Shown here in pieces: positions 1 through 8,399 of a stretch of DNA of 64,000 bases. Position numbers and translations under genes: made by a program. Where the stretch lies: assembly GCF_044458865.1 (NCBI RefSeq), contig NZ_JBITIH010000022.1, positions 66,727 through 130,726 of the forward strand, given 5' to 3'. How positions within the stretch are numbered: the stretch's first letter is position 1; each line of letters opens with the position of its first letter. The notes beneath the pieces are model-generated. The model was not told where the DNA came from. It searched no databases and saw nothing but the letters and a program-made list of their open reading frames with translations. Source of the stretch: Micromonospora_G sp044458865 (GTDB lineage Bacteria; Actinomycetota; Actinomycetes; Mycobacteriales; Micromonosporaceae).

Positions 1-99
1 GCCTGGAGCCACGTGTCGCCGATGGAGGTGAACCCCGGCGCGGACGGCATCCTCGACGCGCTGGAGGAACTCGACAGCCGGCACCGGGTGCGGGCGTGA
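1..99 (+). CDS. C-terminal end of an unidentified protein (5' truncated by the window)
   Basis: An open frame enters the window in frame 1 and stops with TGA at 97-99, giving 32 residues that end in LDSRHRVRA. Codon use is typical of the neighbouring genes (G/C in almost every third position), so this is probably a real C-terminus. There is too little sequence to name a family. The next gene starts 67 bases later on the same strand. Confidence 0.55.
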   Translation, partial: AWSHVSPMEVNPGADGILDALEELDSRHRVRA

Positions 100-166
100 C
101 CCGGCCGACGGCGGGGCGGATGGCAACGACCAGGGGCAGCAACGCCGAACGCGACGGGGAGGCCGC

Positions 167-718
167 ATGACGACGCCGATGCAGGTCACGTCGAGCAAGT
201 TACGGGTCCCGGTGACCGATGAGGACCACATCCGTGGGCCGGCCGAGGCACCGGTGACACTGGTGGAGTACGGCGACCTCCAGTGCCCGTACTGCGGCCA
301 GGCGTACCACCGGCTGCATGAACTGCTGCGCCAACGGCCGGAGCAGGTACGGGTGGTCTTTCGGCACTTCCCGCTGACCAATGTGCACCCGTACGCGGAA
401 CTGGCCGCCGAGACGGCCGAGGCGGCGGGCGTACGGAACCAGTTCTGGGCGATGCACGACTGGATCTTCGAGCACCAGGACCAGCTCGACCCGGTGCACC
501 TGTCGATGGGCAGCCAGCAGCTCGGGCTGCCCGAGGACGAGGTGAGCGACGAGGTCGACCGACACGTGCACCTCGACCGGGTTCGGCGGGACTTCGTCGG
601 CGGCATCCGCAGCGGTGTCAACGGCACCCCGACCTTCTTCATCAACGGCGTACGGCACGACGGCTCGTACGAGCTGCCCGACCTGCTGGCCGCGGTCGAC
701 CAGGCGGCGCAGGGCTGA
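167..718 (+). CDS. DsbA-family thioredoxin-like oxidoreductase, cytosolic
   Basis: This 183-residue protein has a thioredoxin fold of the DsbA type. The redox motif CPYC is at residues 40-43, just after a strand reading VTLVEYGDLQ, and a cis-proline motif (GTPTFFING) lies about 110 residues later, the spacing expected around a DsbA helical insertion. It should carry out thiol-disulfide exchange. There is no signal peptide or membrane segment, so it probably acts in the cytoplasm, like the NhaA-associated and other cytosolic DsbA-like proteins of actinomycetes. ATG start follows a GGGGAGG-like ribosome site. It converges on the large LuxR regulator, 48 bp away. The physiological substrate cannot be read from the sequence. 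Confidence 0.85.
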   Translation: MTTPMQVTSSKLRVPVTDEDHIRGPAEAPVTLVEYGDLQCPYCGQAYHRLHELLRQRPEQVRVVFRHFPLTNVHPYAELAAETAEAAGVRNQFWAMHDWIFEHQDQLDPVHLSMGSQQLGLPEDEVSDEVDRHVHLDRVRRDFVGGIRSGVNGTPTFFINGVRHDGSYELPDLLAAVDQAAQG

Positions 719-766
719 TCCCCGTCCGACACCGCCCTGCCCCGCGCCCGCCGCCTGCCCCGCTCC

Positions 767-3571
767 TCAGATCAGGTGCAGCTCACGCGCCCGGCGTACC
801 GCCTCACGGCGACGGGTGGCGTCGAGCTTGCGGTAGATGTTGCGTACGTGCGTCTTCACCGTGTTGACCGAGACGGAAAGCTCGCTCGCGATCTCCACGT
901 TGGAGAGGATGCTCTGCAGGTAGCGCAGGACCGTGAGTTCCCGGTCGGTGAGCGGTTCACCCAGTCCGGGCACCGAGGCCGTGAGCCGGCCGCCCCGCTC
1001 ACGCCGGTCGCCGTCGCGCCCGCCGAGGTGCTGCGCTCCGATGCCGTCGCGGCCGGCGTACTCCTCGCCGACGGAGATCAGCTCGCGGAGTAGCGGCCAG
1101 TACGCCGTACCCGTGTCGAGGTGCGCGGCGAGCAGGTCACGGGCCGGCGGCTCGGACCGGGTGAAGACCCGGCGGAAACCCTCCGGTTCGGCGAGGGCGA
1201 GCACCTCCTCCAACGCCCTGGCCGCCCGGCGGTGGTCGCCGGCGGCACGGGCGGTCAACGCGTCAAGCAGCCCCGCCTCCAGCCGTGACGGCAGCAGCCA
1301 CGGTTCGCCGGCCGGACCGGACCAGGCCGGGAGCGTGCGGGCGGCGGCGGCCACGTCCCCGCCCTGGAGGTAGGCGCGGGCCAGCGCCACGGCGAGGGGT
1401 TCAGCCGGTCCGGTGGCCGTGTCCAGGGGCGCCAGCAGCAGTTCCCGGCTCCGGGCCAGGTTGCCGTGCGCGGTGCAGAGGTCGGCCTCGGCGGCGAGCA
1501 ACCAGTTCGCGAGCCGGCCGGCCCGGGGCTGGTCGGCCAGGTGGGCGCGGCCGGTGAGCAGAAGCTGGTAGCTGGCGGGCAGGTCGCCCCGGTCCCGGGT
1601 GAGCTGGGCCCGGACCAGTGCCGTCAACGCGGCGACGGCGGGTTCCCGGGCCTGGTCGACCCGGCTGCCGGCCAGTGCCAGGTTCGTCTCGACGTCCGCC
1701 GGCCGGTCCCGGTGCAGGGCGACCACAGCGAGCGCCAGGTACGCGTGACCGTGGTCGACCGGCGCCGAACCGGCCGGGTCGCCGGTGGTGGCGACAGCGG
1801 AACGGGCGTCCCGCTCGGCCACCGTCAGCTCCCCCCGCACCGCCCGGACCAGGGCCAACCGGCTGGTGCAGGCGAGCACCGTGCGGGCCAGACCGGCCCG
1901 CTGGGCGTCTGCCAGCGCGCCGGCGAGTTCGGTTTCGGCGGCTGCCAGGTCCCCCGCACCGAGCTGGGCGGCACCGGCGGCGGTACGGGCGATCGCGCGG
2001 GCCCGCAGGTCCACGGTCGCCTGACCGGCGGCACCGCCGGGTGGCTGGGCCAGCGCACGTAACCGGGCGGCGGCGGCGAGCACCTCCGGCACCTCCCCGG
2101 CGACCTGCGCCCAGGCGAGTCGGAGTGCGGCCGTGATCAACGTGAACCGGTCCCGGCGCGGACCGCTGAGCAACTGTTCGTGCCGCTCGGCGAGACGCAG
2201 GTAGTCGGCGGCAGCGGCGGGGTCGGTCCGGTCCAGCCGGTCGACGGCGTACGCCAGGGCGAGTTCCGGGTCGGCGCGTACCGCCTCGGGCGGCGGTGGT
2301 GGCGGCGCCGGCACACCCGGCCGGGCCGGTGCGTACGGGACCAGGTCGGGCCAGCGGTCGACGAGCACACCGGTGGCCCGGTTCCACTCCCCTGCGGCGA
2401 GGGCGTGTCGCAGGGTTTCCGCGGGCAGGTCCCGGTGCGCCGCCCAGGTCGCCGCCCGGCGGTGCAGGTCGAGGAGTTCCTCGGCGGGGCGGCGAAGCTG
2501 CTCGGCCCGGAGCAGGTCGGCGAGCATCCGGTGGTAGCGGTAGGCCGGCGGCCGGGTGCCGAGGGCGATCACGAACCCGGTCTCCCGCTCCAGGACGGCG
2601 AGGAGTTCCTCCCCGTCGCGGCGATCGGTGAGGGCGTCGACCAGCCCGCCGCAGAGCCGGTCGGCTACGGCGCACCGCCGCAGGACGTCCCGCGCCTCGT
2701 CGGCGAGGCCGGCGAGCACCTCTTCCGACAGGTAGTCGGCGACGCCCTGGTCGTCACCGGCGAAATCGTCGACGAACCGAACCGGGTCGGGGTGGTGGGA
2801 CAGGGTGAGCGTGGCGATCCGCAGCCCGACCGGCCAGCCCTCGGTGCGTACGCGGAGTTCGTCCGCCTGGTCGAGCGGCAGGTTGATCCCGTACGCGGCG
2901 AGCAGTTCGGCGGACTCTGCTGCGGTGAAAGCCAGCTCGGCAGCGCGGATCTCGGTCAGTTCACCGCTGAGGCGCCACCGGTGCAGCGCCAGCGCCGGGT
3001 CGGTACGCCCGCCGATCACCAGACGCAGTCGGTCGCCGCTGTGCCGCAGCAGGAAGTCGAGCCCGCTCGCCACCGTCGGGTCGTCGACCTGGTGGAAGTC
3101 GTCCAGGACCAACGTCACCGGCTCCGGGCGACGGGCCAGGGCGACGGCGAGCCGGTCGAGGAAGTCCCGGTCGGTGGTGGCCGGGGACACCGCAGCCTGC
3201 GGTGGCCCGGGTGGGGCGGCGCCACTGACCGCGGCGTGCAGGTACGTCCAGACGCGGTCGCCGCCGTCGGTCGGTTCGAGCGTCAGCCAGGCCCGGGACC
3301 GGTCCTCGTCCTGGGCTCGGTACCAGGAGCTGAGCAGGGTCGTCTTGCCCCAGCCGGCCGGGGCGCAGACCACCGTGACCGGGCCGGCCGAGCCGTTCTC
3401 CAGCAGCGTGTGCAGCCGGGGCCGGGCGACCACCGCGCCGGGCAGTGGCGCGACCGCGAGCTTCGCCTCCAGCAGCGGCGGCGCGGCGGCGCGACCGTCC
3501 CTCGACACACCGGTACGGCGCGGCGGCGCGGCGGCGCCGGCCTCGATCCGGTCCTCAGGCAACCGTTCCAC
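767..3571 (-). CDS. Large ATP-binding LuxR-family (MalT/LAL type) transcriptional regulator
   Basis: A 934-residue regulator of the MalT/LAL class. A Walker A motif (APAGWGKTT, residues 70-78) and Walker B (VTLVLDD, about 152-158) form an N-terminal STAND-type NTPase. A long Ala/Leu/Arg-rich helical middle resembles TPR repeats, and the last ~65 residues are a LuxR helix-turn-helix beginning LTDRELTVLRYL and containing SVNTVKTHVRNIYRKL. Proteins of this architecture activate transcription when a ligand or partner releases the NTPase domain. The start used is a GTG. It stands alone, convergent with the DsbA-like gene, so no target operon is evident. Family assignment is secure; ligand and regulon are unknown. 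Confidence 0.92.
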   Translation of the reverse strand: MERLPEDRIEAGAAAPPRRTGVSRDGRAAAPPLLEAKLAVAPLPGAVVARPRLHTLLENGSAGPVTVVCAPAGWGKTTLLSSWYRAQDEDRSRAWLTLEPTDGGDRVWTYLHAAVSGAAPPGPPQAAVSPATTDRDFLDRLAVALARRPEPVTLVLDDFHQVDDPTVASGLDFLLRHSGDRLRLVIGGRTDPALALHRWRLSGELTEIRAAELAFTAAESAELLAAYGINLPLDQADELRVRTEGWPVGLRIATLTLSHHPDPVRFVDDFAGDDQGVADYLSEEVLAGLADEARDVLRRCAVADRLCGGLVDALTDRRDGEELLAVLERETGFVIALGTRPPAYRYHRMLADLLRAEQLRRPAEELLDLHRRAATWAAHRDLPAETLRHALAAGEWNRATGVLVDRWPDLVPYAPARPGVPAPPPPPPEAVRADPELALAYAVDRLDRTDPAAAADYLRLAERHEQLLSGPRRDRFTLITAALRLAWAQVAGEVPEVLAAAARLRALAQPPGGAAGQATVDLRARAIARTAAGAAQLGAGDLAAAETELAGALADAQRAGLARTVLACTSRLALVRAVRGELTVAERDARSAVATTGDPAGSAPVDHGHAYLALAVVALHRDRPADVETNLALAGSRVDQAREPAVAALTALVRAQLTRDRGDLPASYQLLLTGRAHLADQPRAGRLANWLLAAEADLCTAHGNLARSRELLLAPLDTATGPAEPLAVALARAYLQGGDVAAAARTLPAWSGPAGEPWLLPSRLEAGLLDALTARAAGDHRRAARALEEVLALAEPEGFRRVFTRSEPPARDLLAAHLDTGTAYWPLLRELISVGEEYAGRDGIGAQHLGGRDGDRRERGGRLTASVPGLGEPLTDRELTVLRYLQSILSNVEIASELSVSVNTVKTHVRNIYRKLDATRRREAVRRARELHLI

Positions 3572-3918
3572 CCCCCGGGGACACGAAGCAGTGATCCTGT
3601 GCCCGGCGTTCCGGTCCGGGCCCGCCCCGGATACCCGGCCCGCCCCGGTTCACCCCTACCGGAGGAGACGGGTTCACCCGCTCATCGGCGACGATGACGC
3701 GAACGGTCGGCGCCGAACAGAGGTGATGTGAGGGGCGATGACACCGAACCGATCGCGGCCGGGCGCGGGTCACCCCAGGTCGATGCGGAGCGTGGCCTGT
3801 CTCTGCCGACGCCGCCAGCACGGCTCGGCCACCCACCACCCGAGCCCGGCGGTCTCGCCGTGGGCCCGACCGACCCGACGCTGCCGGCCCACCTGCCGGT
3901 GACCTGATCGACCGGGTC
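3572..3918. other. Intergenic region, no gene recognised
   Basis: About 350 bases upstream of the LuxR regulator and downstream of the small membrane peptide. Open frames crossing it have poor codon bias and no ribosome site. It contains a short direct repeat of gcccgccccgg (around 3620-3650). It presumably carries the regulator's promoter, but I see no clear -35/-10 pair. Confidence 0.4.
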
Positions 3919-4035
3919 TCACCCACCGCCGCCGGCACCGTCGGCGGCAAGGGCGATCACGATGACGACGAGGATGACGACCAGCACCGCGACCGCGGTC
4001 CAGACAAGGGCCATCTTCGACGGGCGTGACACCAT
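3919..4035 (-). CDS. Small single-span membrane peptide (38 aa)
   Basis: A 38-residue frame starting MVSRPSKMALVW, followed by about 20 hydrophobic residues rich in Val, Ile, Leu and Ala and a short glycine-rich tail. The predicted topology is one transmembrane helix with a basic cytoplasmic N-terminus. The ATG start is preceded by GAGGTGG at a plausible distance, which supports it over longer in-frame starts. No family recognised. Tiny membrane peptides of this type are common and mostly uncharacterised in actinomycetes. Confidence 0.55.
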   Translation of the reverse strand: MVSRPSKMALVWTAVAVLVVILVVIVIALAADGAGGGG

Positions 4036-4102
4036 CGGCACCACCTCGGGGCCGGGCTTACCCCGAACCGGCGGGAACATGCGCCGTCGATGGTTGGTGC
4101 GA

Positions 4103-4388
4103 GACAACGGGGCACGGATCGTGCACGGCTGCGGATTCGACTCGATCCCGGCCGACCTGGGCGTGCACTTCACCGTCGGGCAGCTACCCGAGGGCGTACC
4201 GCTCACGGTGGACGGTCACCTGCGGGCACGGGGCGTCGCCTCGGCCGGCACGTACCGGACGGTGTCGCTGGTGCTGGCACGGCGACGGCCGGCGGCGGGC
4301 CGGGCAGGTGACCCCGGCGGTGGCGATGGGTGTGGCGCTGACCGAGCGTCTGGTCCGCGCCGGGATCACCTTCCGGGTGCTGACCTGA
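4103..4388 (+). pseudogene. Decayed saccharopine-dehydrogenase-like (trans-acting enoyl reductase type) gene
   Basis: Two pieces of one protein lie in different frames. The first (from about 4103) reads ARIVHGCGFDSIPADLG and then LTVDGHLRARGVASAGTY, which matches the middle of saccharopine dehydrogenase / trans-acting enoyl reductase-like proteins, where an HCCGFDSIPSDLG motif is usual. The second, in another frame, reads TPAVAMGVALTERLVRAGI and FRVLT, ending at 4388; this is the usual C-terminus of that family. The NAD-binding N-terminus and much of the centre are missing. Deletion plus frameshift makes a functional product unlikely. Family identity is from remembered motifs, not from a search. 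Confidence 0.7.
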
Positions 4389-4516
4389 CGACCCCGGCCT
4401 TCACCTCGGCGCCGTACGCCGCGATTTCACTCATGTGACCGGGAGCCGTCACCCATGTCATGCTCGTGACGTTGTAGGTGCACCACCACATTCGCTCAGC
4501 TCGGCGGAGGGTACGC

Positions 4517-5383
4517 GTGCCCCAGCTTGACCTTGCCGGCCCCGGAGCGCGCCACCCCGAACCGCCGCTGGCCGATCGCGAGCTGTCCGGACCCGGTCCC
4601 GATCCCCGAGCCGCCGTCGACCAGTTGGCCCGGCTCCGCCTGCTGATCACCGTCAAGACCGCTCCCGAACCCGGCGACCGGTACGAACGGACGGTCTGCG
4701 CGGCCGGGATCAGCGCCGACCCGTTCCGCCCCGGCTGGATCCGGCTCACCTCGATCCCGATCCAGGAACTCGGTCCGGGTGCGGCCTTCGGCACGTACGA
4801 CATCATCAGCGTCGACGCCCGCCCGACAGCCGGCGACTCCCGCCACGAGAACTGGCGACCGCTGCCGCGCACCCTCGTTCGCGAGCACCACCTCAAACGG
4901 TGGCAGTGGCGTCAGCCGTGGCTCGAACCGTACCTCGGGGAGTCGGTGTGCCGCCGGCACTTCGACGGCCCCGCGCTCGCCCTGGTCCGGCCCCGCCGGG
5001 TCGACGAACTCGTGCTCGTGCCGCACCCCGGCTGGACCGTCGAGCAACGCCGGCGGCTGGACTGGTACGCCGTCCGGCTCGACCCGTTCGGTACGCCGGA
5101 CCCCGGGCCGCTGCACCCGCCCCGGTTCGTCGGGGCGTACCGCTACCGGTGCCCCGCGTACGACTGCGCCGGGCACCAGCAGACGATCCGCGACTGGGAG
5201 TTCGTGGCGTTGCAGCACCGGCTGGCCGGGCTCCCCGACGATCGGCTCCGGGTGGCGCTCACCACCGCGTTCCTCGACCGGATCTGCGGCCCGGATCGGG
5301 ACACCGCGTTCTACCTGGGACGTTCCAGCCATCAGCCGGACACGTACGACGTGCTCGGCGTCTACTGGCCGCCACGCCGGTGA
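4517..5383 (+). CDS. Conserved protein of unknown function with a C-terminal Cys/His cluster
   Basis: A 288-residue protein. The N-terminal half contains RLLITVKTAPEPGDRYERT, then GWIRLTSIPI, YDIISVDARP and SRHENWRPL. The C-terminal part contains CPAYDCAGHQQTIRDWEF, a C-x4-C-x2-H cluster that could bind a metal. I recognise this pattern from conserved hypothetical proteins of similar size in many bacteria, but know no assigned function. The GTG at 4517 is chosen because GGCGGAGG lies just upstream; an in-frame ATG 39 bases earlier lacks such a site. The gene stands between a pseudogene and the MerR-clamp gene, both on the same strand. Confidence 0.75.
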   Translation: MPQLDLAGPGARHPEPPLADRELSGPGPDPRAAVDQLARLRLLITVKTAPEPGDRYERTVCAAGISADPFRPGWIRLTSIPIQELGPGAAFGTYDIISVDARPTAGDSRHENWRPLPRTLVREHHLKRWQWRQPWLEPYLGESVCRRHFDGPALALVRPRRVDELVLVPHPGWTVEQRRRLDWYAVRLDPFGTPDPGPLHPPRFVGAYRYRCPAYDCAGHQQTIRDWEFVALQHRLAGLPDDRLRVALTTAFLDRICGPDRDTAFYLGRSSHQPDTYDVLGVYWPPRR

Positions 5384-5461
5384 CCAGCCACGCCGGCTAG
5401 ATTCGCCGGGTTGACCCTCGACCAGGTCGAGCCCCCAGGATCACCGGACGTGGAGAGCGAC

Positions 5462-6583
5462 ATGCGCAGCATCGGGGAGATGGCCCGTGCCAGCGGCCTG
5501 ACCGTCAGCGCGCTCCGGTTCTACGACGGCGCCGGAATTCTGGTGCCGGCCGTCGTCGATCCGGAGACCGGCTACCGCTGGTATTCCCAGGAGCAGCTCG
5601 GACCGGCCCGTCTGGTGGCCCGGCTGCGTCGGGTCAACCTGCCGCTGGCCGAGATCAGCCTGGTGCTCCGGCACTGGTCCGAACCGCCGGTGGTGCGTCG
5701 CCTGCTCGACGCCCACCTGCGCCGGTTGGAGGCCGGCCTCACCGATGCCCGTCGCGAACTCTCCCGGGTCCACGCCCTGCTCGACCATGAGGAGAACCTG
5801 ATGACCGGATCCACCCACCTGACGCTGACCCGGGCGGAGTTGGCCGCCGGCCTCGACGCCGTACGGTTCGCCGTCGGCCACGACGCCGAGCTGCCCGTAC
5901 TCGGCTCGGTGCTGTTCGAGGTCGAGGAGTCGGTGCTGCGCCTGGTCGCCACCGACCGGTACCGGTTGGCGGTGGCGACCGCGACGCCGCACGAGGTGGA
6001 CGGGGCACCCCGTCGGGTGCTCGCCCCGGTCGCCTTCGTCGACCAGTCCCGCGCCCTGCTCGCCGCCTCGGGGACGGGGGCGTCCGACTCGGTCACGGTG
6101 GTGCTCGGCGCCACCGAGGTCGGCGTCAGCACGGACGGGCTGAGTGTGCGGGGCCGGCCGGTGGACAGTGACTTCCCCGACTACCGGCGACTGCTCGGTG
6201 ACCGGCTCGGCGGTGGCGACCGGGGCGTACGGGTGGTGGTGGACGTACCGGCGCTGCGCGCCGCGCTCGCCGCCGCTACGACCACCACCGTGGTACGCGA
6301 ACACGACGGCGTGCCCTGCGAGGTCGCGCGGTTGGCGATCGGTGTCGACGGCAGCCTGACGGTGCTGGACGCGGACGGGTCGGCGCAGGAGCCGTCGGTG
6401 GGCGGTTCCGCCGATCCGACGTCGGGACCGATCGGCGTCAACCGGGAGTTCCTGTTGGAGGCGTTGGACGCCGGCGGGCGGGGGCAGCTCGTACTCGACC
6501 TGGACGGGCCGATCAAACCGCTGATCGTGCGGCTTCCGGAGAACGAGCAGAACTTCTCGATGCTGATGCCCATCCGCTGCTGA
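5462..6583 (+). CDS. MerR-type regulator fused to a DNA polymerase III beta-clamp-like domain
   Basis: A 373-residue two-domain protein. Residues 1-70 are a MerR winged helix (IGEMARASGLTVSALRFYD, then a GYRWYSQEQL wing), followed by a helical linker to about 110. Residues ~117-373 resemble DnaN sliding-clamp domains: LTRAELAAGLDAVRFAVG, LVATDRYRLAV (a clamp hallmark), SDFPDYRRLL, and a C-terminus NFSMLMPIRC like the VMPMR end of DnaN. It is about one clamp domain shorter than the ~370-residue DnaN. ATG at 5462 is preferred because GGAGAG lies 4-5 bases upstream; a TTG exists at 5411. Whether the clamp part forms a ring, senses DNA or binds a ligand is unknown. Confidence 0.85.
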   Translation: MRSIGEMARASGLTVSALRFYDGAGILVPAVVDPETGYRWYSQEQLGPARLVARLRRVNLPLAEISLVLRHWSEPPVVRRLLDAHLRRLEAGLTDARRELSRVHALLDHEENLMTGSTHLTLTRAELAAGLDAVRFAVGHDAELPVLGSVLFEVEESVLRLVATDRYRLAVATATPHEVDGAPRRVLAPVAFVDQSRALLAASGTGASDSVTVVLGATEVGVSTDGLSVRGRPVDSDFPDYRRLLGDRLGGGDRGVRVVVDVPALRAALAAATTTTVVREHDGVPCEVARLAIGVDGSLTVLDADGSAQEPSVGGSADPTSGPIGVNREFLLEALDAGGRGQLVLDLDGPIKPLIVRLPENEQNFSMLMPIRC

Positions 6584-6603
6584 GCGAGCACCCCCACCAC
6601 TGA

Positions 6604-6666
6604 CGCCGATCCAGGGCGGATCGCCGTTGTCAGAGTTCAACTGACGCGGATTGCCCTGGATCGGCG
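6604..6666. terminator. Long inverted repeat between convergent genes, probable bidirectional terminator
   Basis: Perfect 14-bp arms cgccgatccagggc (6604-6617) and its reverse complement (6653-6666) enclose a loop that contains a second small dyad (gtcag ... ctgac). Short C-rich and G-rich tracts outside the arms extend the pairing imperfectly. It lies between the stop codons of the MerR-clamp gene and the oppositely oriented membrane protein gene, which suits a terminator for both. The inner structure could also mark a dispersed palindromic element. Confidence 0.7.
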
Positions 6667-6687
6667 AGGAGGGGGTGGGGGTGGGAG

Positions 6688-7251
6688 TTAGTCGCGTCGC
6701 AGGCCCCGGTAGTCGCGTAGGCGGCGCTGGCGCACCCGGACCAAGAACGCGGCAACGACGAGGCAGGGCGCCGTCAGCAGGCCACGGACGATGTCCTCGG
6801 TGTCCCAGTCGCTGAGCACCAGCAACAGCAACGCGATCAGCGCGAGCCCGCCGAGCAGGTACGGCACCGCCGCCTCCCGGGGGCTGTGCGCGATCAGGTC
6901 CCGCGTGAGCAGGTCGATCCTCGGGTCGTCGGTGTTCCCGGTCCGGATCGCCCGGCGTACGGCCCGGCGCGTCTCCGCGTCCGCCCCGGTGACCAGGGGC
7001 GGATCGACGTGTTGTCGCTGGACCAGCCATGCGGCGGCGAGCAGGCCGGCGGTGACGAGCATCGCGCCCGCGCCGATGAGGAGCAGGTCGACCAGTGGGG
7101 TGTCCCGGTCGGCGGCGAGCCCGCCGAGGACGATGGCCAGGGCGGGTACCGGCGCGACGACCAGGGTGGCGACCAGCAGCCGGCGACGCAGCCGACGCCG
7201 GGCCTCTTCGCGTAACCCCGACCGTCCGGTGTCGGACCACGTCTGCGTCAT
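6688..7251 (-). CDS. Four-helix integral membrane protein of unknown function
   Basis: A 187-residue protein with a basic N-terminus (EEARRRLRRRL) and four hydrophobic segments arranged as two pairs: residues ~27-48 and ~57-77, then ~125-143 and ~151-170. Between the pairs is a cytoplasmic stretch RRAVRRAIRTGNTDDPRID. The C-terminus is again basic. The ATG at 7251 follows GGGAGGGGG on the minus strand and is preferred to a start 36 bases upstream. It lies downstream of the CU044_5270/sigma-factor pair on the same strand, 89 bases away. No family recognised. Confidence 0.7.
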   Translation of the reverse strand: MTQTWSDTGRSGLREEARRRLRRRLLVATLVVAPVPALAIVLGGLAADRDTPLVDLLLIGAGAMLVTAGLLAAAWLVQRQHVDPPLVTGADAETRRAVRRAIRTGNTDDPRIDLLTRDLIAHSPREAAVPYLLGGLALIALLLLVLSDWDTEDIVRGLLTAPCLVVAAFLVRVRQRRLRDYRGLRRD

Positions 7252-7340
7252 GGTGACCCCCTCCCAGGCGACTGCGACGATACCCATCGATCCCGTCGGT
7301 CAATCCGGTCGGTGTCGCCGGCCGAACCAACGGTGACGGT

Positions 7341-8399
7341 TCAGCTGAGCTGGTCGGTGCGCTGATGCGCCAGGTACAGCACGTACGAGATCACCGCGGG
7401 TGCGCGTACGGCCGAACGGGGCGGGCTGATCAGCGCCAACTGCTCGTAGCTGAGCAGCGCGCCGGTCTCCGGGTCGAGCACGGCCAGGTCCCGGGTGGCA
7501 CCGGCGGCACTGTCGACGCTGACCGCGACACCGGAGCGGCCGGCCCGGTCCACCACCCGCCCCCGGTAGACCAGTCCCTTCGTGTCGCTCAGTACGTGCA
7601 GTACGGCGGCACGCAGCGCCGGGGGCATCTCGTGGTACCGGTACATGGAGGCCACCGCCCGGGTCACGGCCTGCGGGCCGTTGCTGAAGGGTTCGTGCGC
7701 GGAGAGTTGTTCGGCCAGCCCCGCCGGATCGGTCACCGGTGTTTCCACCACCACGGCCAGCTCACCAGGGAGGTAGTCGATGTGCCGCCGCTCGGGCGAG
7801 TCGGCCGGAGGTCCGTCGAGCCAGTTCGCCCGTTCGCCATCCCGGGGCTGGGGTGGCAGCACGGTGATCTCCTCACGCCCGGAGCGGTCCGCCGCCCACC
7901 ACAACCGTTCGTCCCGGGCGACCACCGCGTTCGCCACCTCCGGGTCGGTCGCGGTCGTCTCCAGCGACCAGCTCTGCACGTGCAGGTAGGTGTAGCGGCC
8001 GACGCCGGGCGGCTCGTCCAGCAGCGCGGTCCGTTCCGCCAACTCCCGCAGCCACGGCCCGGCCGGCGACGCCTCGCCGGGAAACTGCACGCCGAGCAGG
8101 GCCGGCACCGCCGCCATCGCGACCCGGGTCGACGCGGGCCGGCCGCTTCCTCCGGGCAGGACGTTGACCAGCGCCAGGGCACCGACCGCGACCACCACGA
8201 CCGGCAGGGCCAGCCGGGTCCGTACGCCGGGCCGGGCCGTGAAGCGCCACCGCCCGGCCGCCCGCCGCTGGTCGACCAGTTGACGCAGTTCGGCGGCGCT
8301 GCGCCGAGGTGGGGCGACCTGCCGGCCACGCACCGGGTCGTTCGCCTCGACGAGTCGTCGGAGCAGCCGCTCGGTCTGCTCGTCCCGCTCCTCAGCCAT
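7341..8399 (-). CDS. CU044_5270-family membrane protein, likely sigma-factor partner
   Basis: A 352-residue protein with an N-terminal cytoplasmic region (ERDEQTERLLRRLVEANDP), one transmembrane helix at about residues 63-83, and a ~270-residue exported domain containing YTYLHVQSWSLE and LLSYEQLALISPP. This is the pattern of CU044_5270-family proteins, which in actinomycetes are usually encoded directly after a sigma factor. Its start overlaps the end of the sigma-factor gene by 8 bp, so the two are translationally coupled. By analogy it may act as an anti-sigma or sensor protein; the classical zinc anti-sigma motif is absent, so this role is inferred. Confidence 0.85.
   Translation of the reverse strand: MAEERDEQTERLLRRLVEANDPVRGRQVAPPRRSAAELRQLVDQRRAAGRWRFTARPGVRTRLALPVVVVAVGALALVNVLPGGSGRPASTRVAMAAVPALLGVQFPGEASPAGPWLRELAERTALLDEPPGVGRYTYLHVQSWSLETTATDPEVANAVVARDERLWWAADRSGREEITVLPPQPRDGERANWLDGPPADSPERRHIDYLPGELAVVVETPVTDPAGLAEQLSAHEPFSNGPQAVTRAVASMYRYHEMPPALRAAVLHVLSDTKGLVYRGRVVDRAGRSGVAVSVDSAAGATRDLAVLDPETGALLSYEQLALISPPRSAVRAPAVISYVLYLAHQRTDQLS

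Noticed and set aside
1401..2675. Long open frame on the minus strand inside the LuxR regulator gene
   Set aside because: It is an out-of-frame shadow: composition is almost all Arg, Pro, Gly and Ala, and the true frame has clear Walker and LuxR motifs.
2180..3697. Long plus-strand frame opposite the LuxR regulator N-terminal half
   Set aside because: No domain pattern and no ribosome site; antisense of the Walker-containing region.
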